64,000 nt of DNA from Bacillota bacterium (GTDB lineage Bacteria; Bacillota; Clostridia; Lachnospirales; Lachnospiraceae): positions 62,001-126,000 of the forward strand of contig JAEZJV010000040.1 of the NCBI GenBank assembly GCA_023415635.1. The letters run 5' to 3'. Both the position numbers and the translations under genes were made by a program. Positions within the stretch are counted from its first letter, which is position 1; the number at the start of each line of letters is the position of its first letter. The notes beneath the pieces are model-generated. The model saw nothing but the letters and a program-made list of their open reading frames with translations, searched no databases and was not told the origin of the DNA. Shown piece by piece: positions 36,804 to 44,426 of this stretch.

Positions 36804-36849
36804 CTAAAACCCCATCTTATGAGTCCTTCGGATTTCATAAAACGGGGCA

Positions 36850-36905
36850 GGGGCTGTACAAATCATTATTACCTTAAACTGAGTAGCATGCTTTGTAACA
36901 GCCCC
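36850..36905. terminator. Hairpin between convergent mntH and the Fn3 protein gene
   Basis: GGGGCTGT (36850-36857) pairs with ACAGCCCC (36898-36905), and ACAAA with TTTGT extends the stem. A second imperfect hairpin, CCCC..GGGG around 36811-36847, follows mntH directly. They probably serve both genes. U-tracts are short. Confidence 0.55.
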
Positions 36906-36907
36906 AG

Positions 36908-39055
36908 TTAATTATTTTTACTTTTGCTCTTTTCAAGTCTGGCCAAAACAACACTTTCTCCAAGTACTGAATCGAGCTTAATGGCACAAATCCTGTCCAT
37001 CTTGTAGGATGCATTCGGAAAAGCACCCGATTCAAACAGGACATAGAGATAGGAGCCTCGTAAAGCAATACCTTCATTCATGGAAGGGGTATAGATATAG
37101 TTAATCACAGGTCCTAATGAGATGGTTTCTCCATCCTCATTTGCCAGATCTGGCTGATATACATCAATCCGTCGCATATACCCGCGGAGACCTTGATACA
37201 GCTGACAGGAGCGGGAAAGGATAAGATATCCGTCTTCGGTGAAGGAAATACCCTGTACCCTGGTCGGCATTTTAAGTGTATCTACTTTACTTAATTCAAT
37301 AGAGGTATCTAAATCATCAATCTCATAGCTGTACATGAATGTACTCTTCAGTTCATCATAGGTTCCAACCCAAAGCTTATCGTCGTAATATGCAATATAG
37401 GAGGCAGATATTCCAAGCTTACATACTTCAAAGAAATCCACATGGTAATAAGACCTTCCTGCCTTTACCGCGTAATTCACATCCGACATCTTTATTGCGG
37501 ACGCCTTGGAGCCCGTTGTCAGCCACAGATAAGTTCCGTCAAAGCAGATACCTCCAACATGTGCTTTCGTAGGCAAAATCAATGTTGACAAAAGCTCCTT
37601 TGTATTCTTGTCCAGAACATAGACCACGGACATCTCTTCATCCTTCAAATCATATGCTGTTACAAGGAGATAATTCTTTGCGAAGCATACACCCTGTGGG
37701 CACATGTTGCTGCTGATAAAACCTCCGACATTGGTCTCTATGAGTCCGGGTATGATGTAGCTTTTGGAATAATTAACACTATTCTTAAAGGAATCTATCA
37801 TGGTATAAGCGGTTGATTCCATGAATTCAGTTTTTCCTTCAAAGTATTTGGCCTTTGTACTGGTAGGTGTCAATTCCGTAATGGTGACTGATTTTGGATC
37901 CGGCTGGGCACTGCTGATAACCACACCGTTATAATTTCTATTTGCAATGATGTAGAAGGAATAAGTCTCGCCTGTTGTCAACCCTTCCAGCAGATAGCTG
38001 CAATTACTGTTACCGTTATTGGTCACCAGCAGATAATAACCACCCATTCCATCACCAGCAAAAATATCATAGGACGTTGCTCCGGTGACTTTTGCCCAGG
38101 TCAATCTTGCTTTCTCTTCTCCGGGTTTGATATTCAGCTTTACTGTAGCAGGATTCGTACAGATGGTCACTGAGGGAGAGGCCTCACCAAAGAAATCATC
38201 CTCATATACATAAGCGCAAATCTTATATTCGTAAACCGTTCCGGAGGCCAGGCTGGTATCCGTATACGAAGTATTGACTGTATTGGTACATAAGATAAAG
38301 TCCTTGGCCGTCTCTGCACGCCTGTAGATGCTGTAGCCGGTAGCTCCCGTTACCGCACTCCAGGATAAATCAACAGAAGATGCATTAGAATTGGCAGCAG
38401 TCAGGGTCTGTACCTTATCCGGGGAGGTGGCAGCTGTGTAGCTGTCGGAAAATTCACCGAGAAATAATATTCCGTTCAAATTCTTCACAGCGCGGATCTG
38501 ATATGTTCTTACCGTCCCACTTGGCTGATTGAACAGATAAAAGTTGCTGAAGGAGGTCCCGGCTAAAGTATACGTTCCGGTCATATCATCCCGCTCATAG
38601 ATCTCATAATACGTTACATCTGAAGCCATATCCCAGGTCAGGGTATAGGAGGATGTACTGTGCTCCCGTACGGTAATATTCGTAATCTTCATCGGATTCA
38701 CCGTAACATTGAAGGTGGCAATACAGTTCTGATACCTGATTGTCACGGTCTGAATACCAATACGACTGCTGTCATAGCCATCATAGGTATAATCCGTTAG
38801 TATGCTGACGGTACCATCGAGGTTTTGGCTTTGTACCTGCAGTCCTGTTAAATCAAGACTTTCACCGCAGGTGTAGATAGTTTTTAAAGGAAGTTTTGAG
38901 ATTCCTATCTGATAAGCTGACGGAGTCTGTACCGTAGTTTCTGTCGCATTCGTTTCGTTTGTCTCTTCTGCCTTTGCTGTAGCGGTTAATAAGGGACCGG
39001 ACAGACAAAAAGCCACTGCGGAGACAGTTAGAATCGTTCTTAAACCTTTCATCAT
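36908..39055 (-). CDS. Secreted Ig-like/Fn3 protein with a C-terminal propeller-like domain
   Basis: A 715-residue exported protein. A signal peptide with hydrophobic core TVSAVAFCLSGPLL comes first, then a Thr/Glu-rich linker and a bacterial Ig-like domain (about 50-120, with YDSSRIGIQTVTIRYQN). Three Fn3-type repeats with SYTLTWDM, SVDLSWSAVTGATGYSIY and KARLTWAKVTGATSYDIF follow, and about 270 residues of repeated beta strands (GGICFDGTYLWLTTGS, YDDKLWVGTY, VQGISFTEDGYLILS) suggest a beta-propeller. There is no LPXTG or SLH anchor. Binding or sensing outside the cell is plausible; the function is unknown. ATG 39055 has AAGGAG upstream. Confidence 0.8.
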   Translation of the reverse strand: MMKGLRTILTVSAVAFCLSGPLLTATAKAEETNETNATETTVQTPSAYQIGISKLPLKTIYTCGESLDLTGLQVQSQNLDGTVSILTDYTYDGYDSSRIGIQTVTIRYQNCIATFNVTVNPMKITNITVREHSTSSYTLTWDMASDVTYYEIYERDDMTGTYTLAGTSFSNFYLFNQPSGTVRTYQIRAVKNLNGILFLGEFSDSYTAATSPDKVQTLTAANSNASSVDLSWSAVTGATGYSIYRRAETAKDFILCTNTVNTSYTDTSLASGTVYEYKICAYVYEDDFFGEASPSVTICTNPATVKLNIKPGEEKARLTWAKVTGATSYDIFAGDGMGGYYLLVTNNGNSNCSYLLEGLTTGETYSFYIIANRNYNGVVISSAQPDPKSVTITELTPTSTKAKYFEGKTEFMESTAYTMIDSFKNSVNYSKSYIIPGLIETNVGGFISSNMCPQGVCFAKNYLLVTAYDLKDEEMSVVYVLDKNTKELLSTLILPTKAHVGGICFDGTYLWLTTGSKASAIKMSDVNYAVKAGRSYYHVDFFEVCKLGISASYIAYYDDKLWVGTYDELKSTFMYSYEIDDLDTSIELSKVDTLKMPTRVQGISFTEDGYLILSRSCQLYQGLRGYMRRIDVYQPDLANEDGETISLGPVINYIYTPSMNEGIALRGSYLYVLFESGAFPNASYKMDRICAIKLDSVLGESVVLARLEKSKSKNN

Positions 39056-39277
39056 TATTATGCACTCCTTGTTAGTAAATTCAATAGCATCATGGATCAA
39101 ATGTCAAATGCAGGTCACTTGCATAGCTAGTCTTTAAATAAAGCTTATCCTTCCATTATTATGCTTCTTGGGTAATATATAGACATGGTAAAATTATAAT
39201 TTGTCAGTGTTATGTCAAAATACTAGTTTTTATAAAGAATAAAGAAGTAATCTAACGATCCCTTGTACAACATAAAA

Positions 39278-39319
39278 GGCGTATTGTATGGCTGATTCTT
39301 CATCAGCCCACAATACGCC
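39278..39319 (-). terminator. Terminator after the GntR-family gene
   Basis: GGCGTATTGT (39278-39287) with ACAATACGCC (39310-39319), extended by GGCTGAT with ATCAGCC. CCTTTTATG follows on the minus strand. Very stable. Confidence 0.9.
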
Positions 39320-39352
39320 AGAAATCTATAATTCTATACTATACAACGTAAG

Positions 39353-40051
39353 CTATATAGCCTGTTTATCCTTATCCGAGCTAAAATAATCCGGATATTT
39401 CTCCATAATCTCTGCCTGATCCAGTTTATATCTAGAAAGATGCTTCACCACAAATTCAGCAGCCAGGCTTTTATCATGCAGTCTTATGGCATTAACGATA
39501 GCCCTATGGTCAGCAATAATCTTTATCTCCTTCACAGAATAGAGACTCAAGGTACGAATCCGGTCAAAATGACCGAGCATTCCCTCCATAAGATGATAAA
39601 TTCTTTCCTTATTACACATCATGAACAGCGTCTTATGGAATTCATTATCAAGTTCCATTACCTTCTGAGTTGATCGGTTATCAATATAAAATTCCTGCAG
39701 CTTAATGTTCTGTTCGAGAAGCATAAGCTTCTCTTCTGAGATCGTGTCGCACAGCTCCTCTACAATTGCCTTTTCTAATACTCTGCGCAGGAATACCGTC
39801 TCCTCTACGATATCAAAATCAATACAGGATATGATACTGCCCCTTTGCGGGTATACTTCAATCAAATTAATCTTCTGCAGCTCCTGCAACGCTTCCCTGA
39901 CAGGTGTTCTGCTCATTCCAAGCTCTTTTGCCAGCTCATTCTCACTTACTGCTGCTCCAGGCTTCAGATTCAGATTAATAATATTCTCCCTAATTTGGCG
40001 TAACGCATATTCTCTGGCATTTTCCTTTATGGCTCTTTTCGATACTTCCAT
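39353..40051 (-). CDS. GntR-family regulator with FCD domain
   Basis: A 232-residue FadR/GntR-type regulator. The winged helix (about 10-75) has SENELAKELGMSRTPVREAL as its helix-turn-helix. The FCD ligand domain (about 85-220) keeps the metal and acid-binding residues in ELDNEFHKTLF and ADHRAIVNAI. Family members sense organic acids or sugar acids. ATG 40051 follows GAGGAG; a GTG three codons earlier is less likely. No obvious target is adjacent except the PEP carboxykinase gene 320 bp upstream. Confidence 0.9.
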   Translation of the reverse strand: MEVSKRAIKENAREYALRQIRENIINLNLKPGAAVSENELAKELGMSRTPVREALQELQKINLIEVYPQRGSIISCIDFDIVEETVFLRRVLEKAIVEELCDTISEEKLMLLEQNIKLQEFYIDNRSTQKVMELDNEFHKTLFMMCNKERIYHLMEGMLGHFDRIRTLSLYSVKEIKIIADHRAIVNAIRLHDKSLAAEFVVKHLSRYKLDQAEIMEKYPDYFSSDKDKQAI

Positions 40052-40120
40052 ACTATACACTCCTCATATCAGCCTAATATCTTATTGGATCGATTGTTAT
40101 ATAAAAACTGCAATACTAAC

Positions 40121-40150
40121 ATTCTACAACATATTGAGATAGGTTTTCAA
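40121..40150 (-). promoter_or_regulatory. Promoter candidate of the GntR-family gene
   Basis: TTGAAA (40145-40150) and TAGAAT (40121-40126) are 18 bp apart on the minus strand, about 70 bp upstream of the start. The rest of the gap to 40322 is A/T-rich and holds a second TTGACA-like box near 40200 but no gene. Confidence 0.5.
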
Positions 40151-40322
40151 CTATTTTCAATTATTTTTTTGAAAAATAAATCGTTTTATCATCTTATGTC
40201 AAGATATTATCATGCTTTATTGTATTTGTTAATTGACAATTTAGCCAATTTATTATCTTTTTTATACTTTTTTATATCAATACAGTCTGTACCAGATCTG
40301 ACACCAAAGAAAAAATAAAAAA

Positions 40323-40358
40323 GGCACTATTTTTACCCGACAGGGTAAAAATAGTGCC
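40323..40358 (-). terminator. Terminator after pckG
   Basis: A perfect 16-bp stem, 40323-40338 with 40343-40358, has a GACA loop. A long T-rich run (CCTTTTTTATTTTTTC) follows on the minus strand, only 14 bp behind the stop codon. Confidence 0.93.
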
Positions 40359-40371
40359 TAAAAATCTAAAG

Positions 40372-42168
40372 TTATGCTTTTAATCTTGCTTCAAGTGCAT
40401 CCAGCTGATCAGCAAGCTCCTTAGGAAGCTTATCGCCAAACTTAGCATAATGCTCTCTAACGGAAGCAACCTCATTCAGCCATTCGCTCTTATCAACCTT
40501 CAGCAGTTCTTTCATATCAGCCTCGCTGACACTGTTTAAACCGGTAAGATCAAGTGCATCCTCCGCAGGCATGTAGCCGATCGGAGTCTTTACAGCCTTA
40601 CCCTCACCTGAGGTTCTTTCGAAGATCCATTTCAGGACACGACTGTTATCACCGAAGCCGGGCCATAACCATTTACCGTCCTGATCCTTACGGAACCAAT
40701 TCACATAGAAGATCTTAGGAAGCTTATCCTCGCTGGTCTTTTCACCAATATTCAGCCAGTGCTGCAGATAGTCGCATACATTATAGCCGAAGAAAGGAAG
40801 CATTGCAAATGGATCACGGCGTACCTGACCAATGTTGTTGGAGATAGCAGCTGCAGTAATCTCAGAACCCATAATTGAACCTAAGAATACACCATGCTTC
40901 CAGTCAAAGCTCTCATGTACCAAAGGAATGGTCTTCGGACGACGTCCCCCAATCAAGATTGCAGAAATCGGAACGCCTGCCGGATCTTCCCAGTCAGGAG
41001 CGATTGCAGGACACTGATATGCAGGAGCTGTAAAACGTGCATTGGGATGAGCAGCCGGTTCTTTAGATTCCGGAGTCCAGTCATTGCCCTTCCAATCAAT
41101 CAGGTGAGCAGGTGCAGGAGTTCCGATGCCTTCCCACCATACATCACCGTCATCGGTAAGTGCTACGTTAGTGAAAATCGTATTCTTTTCAATACTATGC
41201 ATCGCATTCGGATTAGAGTCTAAGGAGGTACCGGGTGCAACGCCGAAGAAACCAGCCTCGGGATTGATTGCATAGAGACGTCCGTCCTTACCGAACTTCA
41301 TCCAAGCGATATCATCACCGACGGTCTCAACCTTCCAACCCTCGATAGTAGGAACAAGCATAGCCAGATTTGTCTTACCGCAAGCGCTCGGGAAAGCAGC
41401 AGCAACATACTTGGTCTCACCCTTAGGACTTGTAAGGCGGAGAATTAACATATGTTCAGCTAACCAGCCTTCGTCTCGTGCAAGAACAGAGGCAATACGA
41501 AGAGCGAAGCATTTCTTACCTAACAAAGCGTTACCACCATAGCCTGAGCCATAAGACCAGATCAGTCTCTCTTCAGGGAAGTGGCTGATATATTTCTTCT
41601 CAATCGGAGCACAAGGCCAAGCAGAATCTGCCTGTCCATCTTCCAAAGGTGCACCTACGGAATGTAAGCAGGGAACGAACTCGCCGTCAGCACCAAGTGT
41701 CTCAAGAACCTGGCTTCCAATACGGGTCATGATACGCATATTAATTACCACGTAAGGGCTATCCGTTAATTCCACACCAATCTTCGAGATAGGGGAGCCA
41801 ATAGGGCCCATGGAGAAAGGAATAACGTACATTGTTCTTCCCTTCATACAGCCTTTGTAAAGTCCTTTCATTGTTTCCTTCAATTCACTGGGTTCTACCC
41901 AGTTATTGGTAGGACCTGCTTCTTCCTTATTCTTGGAAGCAATGAAAGTTCTGTCCTCAACACGTGCAACATCTGAAGAATGACTTCTGAATAAGTAGCA
42001 TCCTGGACGCTTCTCTTCATTCAACTTGATCGCCATTCCAGCATCAACCATTAACTGTAACAGTCTCTGATTTTCCTCTTCCGAACCATCACACCAGTAA
42101 ATCTGATCCGGTTGGCACATGTCTGCCATTTCTTTCACCCATGCTTGTAACTTCTTGTTTTCCGGCAT
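40372..42168 (-). CDS. pckG: Phosphoenolpyruvate carboxykinase (GTP)
   Basis: Interconverts oxaloacetate and PEP with GTP/GDP; in fermentative clostridia it usually carboxylates PEP and conserves energy. The 598-residue length and the P-loop AFPSACGKTNLAML, followed by the metal-site Asp in VGDDIAWM, identify the GTP form. NWFRKDQDGKWLWPGFGDNS is also characteristic. RBS AAAGGAG. A 5' leader of about 150 nt, a good promoter and three spaced A/T blocks lie upstream. Confidence 0.96.
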   Translation of the reverse strand: MPENKKLQAWVKEMADMCQPDQIYWCDGSEEENQRLLQLMVDAGMAIKLNEEKRPGCYLFRSHSSDVARVEDRTFIASKNKEEAGPTNNWVEPSELKETMKGLYKGCMKGRTMYVIPFSMGPIGSPISKIGVELTDSPYVVINMRIMTRIGSQVLETLGADGEFVPCLHSVGAPLEDGQADSAWPCAPIEKKYISHFPEERLIWSYGSGYGGNALLGKKCFALRIASVLARDEGWLAEHMLILRLTSPKGETKYVAAAFPSACGKTNLAMLVPTIEGWKVETVGDDIAWMKFGKDGRLYAINPEAGFFGVAPGTSLDSNPNAMHSIEKNTIFTNVALTDDGDVWWEGIGTPAPAHLIDWKGNDWTPESKEPAAHPNARFTAPAYQCPAIAPDWEDPAGVPISAILIGGRRPKTIPLVHESFDWKHGVFLGSIMGSEITAAAISNNIGQVRRDPFAMLPFFGYNVCDYLQHWLNIGEKTSEDKLPKIFYVNWFRKDQDGKWLWPGFGDNSRVLKWIFERTSGEGKAVKTPIGYMPAEDALDLTGLNSVSEADMKELLKVDKSEWLNEVASVREHYAKFGDKLPKELADQLDALEARLKA

Positions 42169-42322
42169 AAAAAATCTCCTTTCAGATTACAATTATATTT
42201 AGGTATATCATAACACCTAAACCCGCATATCATGCAGGATTTTTCTGTGAATAAGCTCCTTATCGGTCAGCCGGCATATCTATTATCTGCTGGATTTCAT
42301 CTCGATAAGTGCTTTGTAGATA

Positions 42323-42351
42323 ATCATATCATATAAAGTATGATTTTCCAA
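42323..42351 (-). promoter_or_regulatory. pckG promoter
   Basis: TTGGAA (42346-42351) and TATGAT (42323-42328) are 17 bp apart on the minus strand. This implies a leader of about 150 nt that contains a TTTAGGT/ACCTAAA hairpin near 42200-42225. Confidence 0.6.
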
Positions 42352-42388
42352 AATGTTTTTTGAAATTTTAAAAAAATTTTATTTTCGG

Positions 42389-42460
42389 TTTATTTTATTA
42401 AGTTTTTTTAAGTTTTACTTTATTTTATTAAGTTCAAATTCTTCATACTTTATTTTATTA
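42389..42460. repeat. Three A/T-rich direct repeats at 30-bp spacing
   Basis: TTTATTTTATTA begins at 42389, 42419 and 42449, exactly 30 bp apart; the first two copies extend to TTTATTTTATTAAGTT. The array lies 38 bp upstream of the pckG -35 box and shares the same DNA face about every three helical turns. Confidence 0.7.
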
Positions 42461-42610
42461 TTTACAAAACAGCATTTCTGTAAAATTATAAAGAGTCTCG
42501 TAATATGTTTTTACATTATCTTACAGGAATCTTTCTATAATCCACTCCCTAGTGATTTGGAATATTGTTACTGCCTTCGCTGTAACAGGTACTGCTTTAA
42601 AGTAAAAGCA

Positions 42611-42695
42611 GCACATAAAAGAGAACGAACCAACCTCCCATACTTTGAGCTTATCAGGTATGGGATTTCCAGTCCGTTCTCTTCCTATTCCATAA
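42611..42695 (-). repeat. Structured repeat, copy 2 (downstream of the L,D-transpeptidase gene)
   Basis: A minus-strand element related to 18138-18208. It has the same outer stem (AAGAGAACG with CGTTCTCTT) and shared blocks, but a longer inner hairpin, CCCATAC with GTATGGG. It starts about 29 nt behind the stop codon of the L,D-transpeptidase gene. Confidence 0.7.
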
Positions 42696-42724
42696 GTTTA
42701 TCACAGCAGCTCTTGTTACTATAG

Positions 42725-44221
42725 CTATTCTGAAGTATTATGCTTAATCAAATCCTTCTCTTCCTTTATATCAAGGCTTTCTGTGCCCGGAAGCTCATAT
42801 ACAACAACAGCTACTCCCCTTTTGATATGTTCAAACATCTTTTTTGCAGCCTTCGGCGGCATGTTGATGCATCCATGGGAGCCCCTGGTCTTATAGATAT
42901 CACCACCGAAGGTGATCCGCCAGGAAGCATCATGCAGACCGATATTTCTATTAAAGGGCATCCAATACTTTACCGGAGTCTCATAGTCCTCTCCAACCAG
43001 GATCGCATCATTTTCCTTGTATTGAACCGGATAAGTTCCGACCGGTGTAGCATAATTCTTCGATACATTACCGGACACGAAGTCAGCCTCTACAATTAAT
43101 TCTCCGTCCTTATAAAAAAACAGATGCTGCGCTGTCAGATTTACTTCAACATAGGTATTACCGATATCATTGTCACCATATTGCTGCGCAGTCTGAAAAT
43201 ATACCGGGGTCTTTATTGTCTGCTCCCCGTTCTTTATCAGCTCCATTAACTCAGCCAGCTCCGCTTTACGGTTAAGCCACCAGCCATAATCTCCACCTTC
43301 GACCCGGATAACCTTATCGTAAGAGGTCTGGAAGGTTCTTACCTTACCGAAGGTATTATAGGTTTTGCCGATATAATCTACATATTCCTTAACCTTATCC
43401 TTATCCAAGGTGACCTGATAGTTCTGATCGACAGAAAGCCATTCATTAATCCTGCTCCCGTCAAGAATTTCCGTGGTGTCACCAAATTGATAGGTAATTC
43501 TCGTTCCTGCTATCTTATTCATCTCATCAAGGGCAGCTCTAAGTTCCGGTGCCGAGGCTTTCAGCTGCACTTCCTCATAGCAATCCAGTTCTTCTATGGA
43601 GAGCTTCGTTTCCATCGTAAGAATTGCTTTACCGATGGCAGCATAAAGCTTTTCCTCCCGTACCTTGGAGCCTGGATTCTCAGGAAGGATTGTGTAGCCG
43701 CCTTCCCCATAATCCGATAGAAAGGCATTGGCCGGTGGTATATTGTTCTCTTCCTTCAGACATTCAAATAAACTATAATAAGCCTTCAGTAGAGAATCAT
43801 CATATGCAAGCATCGTACCAATCCTTAATTCCTGAGATTGAAACAGGAATTTCGGCCATAGGAAGCCGTTCTGTTGATGAAGTAAGTCAACCAGCCCGCC
43901 TTCATATACTGTATGTAAATTAATATTGTCACCATAAATTGTATCAGTAACACCATTTCGTCCGAGAATAGTCAATTGATAAGCTTTTACTTGTTTATCA
44001 ATAGCAGCCTCCGCTTTTTCTATTGACATATTTGAGGTATCAACTCCGTTGATCACCGTATTATTATGAAAATGGTTCTGGTAATAACGTCCAATCATAA
44101 AATAAAGCGCAAATAAAGCTAGCAAAAGACCGGCTAGTAGCAGTAACAGCTGCGTCCTTTTCTTTTGTTTTTTAGTGCTTCGCCTTTTATTTTTATGATT
44201 ATTGGCTACTCCGGCAGACAT
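42725..44221 (-). CDS. L,D-transpeptidase with peptidoglycan-binding-like domain
   Basis: A 498-residue protein anchored by one N-terminal helix (about 23-45) after a very basic cytoplasmic tail. The middle (about 85-330) matches the putative peptidoglycan-binding region that precedes YkuD domains in Firmicutes. The YkuD catalytic domain (about 365-480) has HDASWR and SHGCINMP with the active-site Cys. It makes 3-3 peptidoglycan cross-links or attaches proteins outside the membrane. Confidence 0.93.
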   Translation of the reverse strand: MSAGVANNHKNKRRSTKKQKKRTQLLLLLAGLLLALFALYFMIGRYYQNHFHNNTVINGVDTSNMSIEKAEAAIDKQVKAYQLTILGRNGVTDTIYGDNINLHTVYEGGLVDLLHQQNGFLWPKFLFQSQELRIGTMLAYDDSLLKAYYSLFECLKEENNIPPANAFLSDYGEGGYTILPENPGSKVREEKLYAAIGKAILTMETKLSIEELDCYEEVQLKASAPELRAALDEMNKIAGTRITYQFGDTTEILDGSRINEWLSVDQNYQVTLDKDKVKEYVDYIGKTYNTFGKVRTFQTSYDKVIRVEGGDYGWWLNRKAELAELMELIKNGEQTIKTPVYFQTAQQYGDNDIGNTYVEVNLTAQHLFFYKDGELIVEADFVSGNVSKNYATPVGTYPVQYKENDAILVGEDYETPVKYWMPFNRNIGLHDASWRITFGGDIYKTRGSHGCINMPPKAAKKMFEHIKRGVAVVVYELPGTESLDIKEEKDLIKHNTSE

Positions 44222-44426
44222 ATTGCACTCCTTTAGTGATACGATATATAAAACTATATTGAGTTTATAATATGAATATGTTGAATCTTAGTCAAAATGT
44301 TTACATTTGTCTTAAATTTGTTACATCTGTAAATGATATTCAGCTCTTACCCAGCAATTCCGTAGCTGTCAGGACTTGCAGCTCAGGGCAGACTTAAGCA
44401 AAGCATTTGTTAGTAATTAGTCTGAA

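Noticed and set aside
42389..42460. 30-bp-spaced repeats considered as CRISPR
   Set aside because: Only three low-complexity 12-16 bp blocks, no cas genes, spacers too short and A/T-rich.
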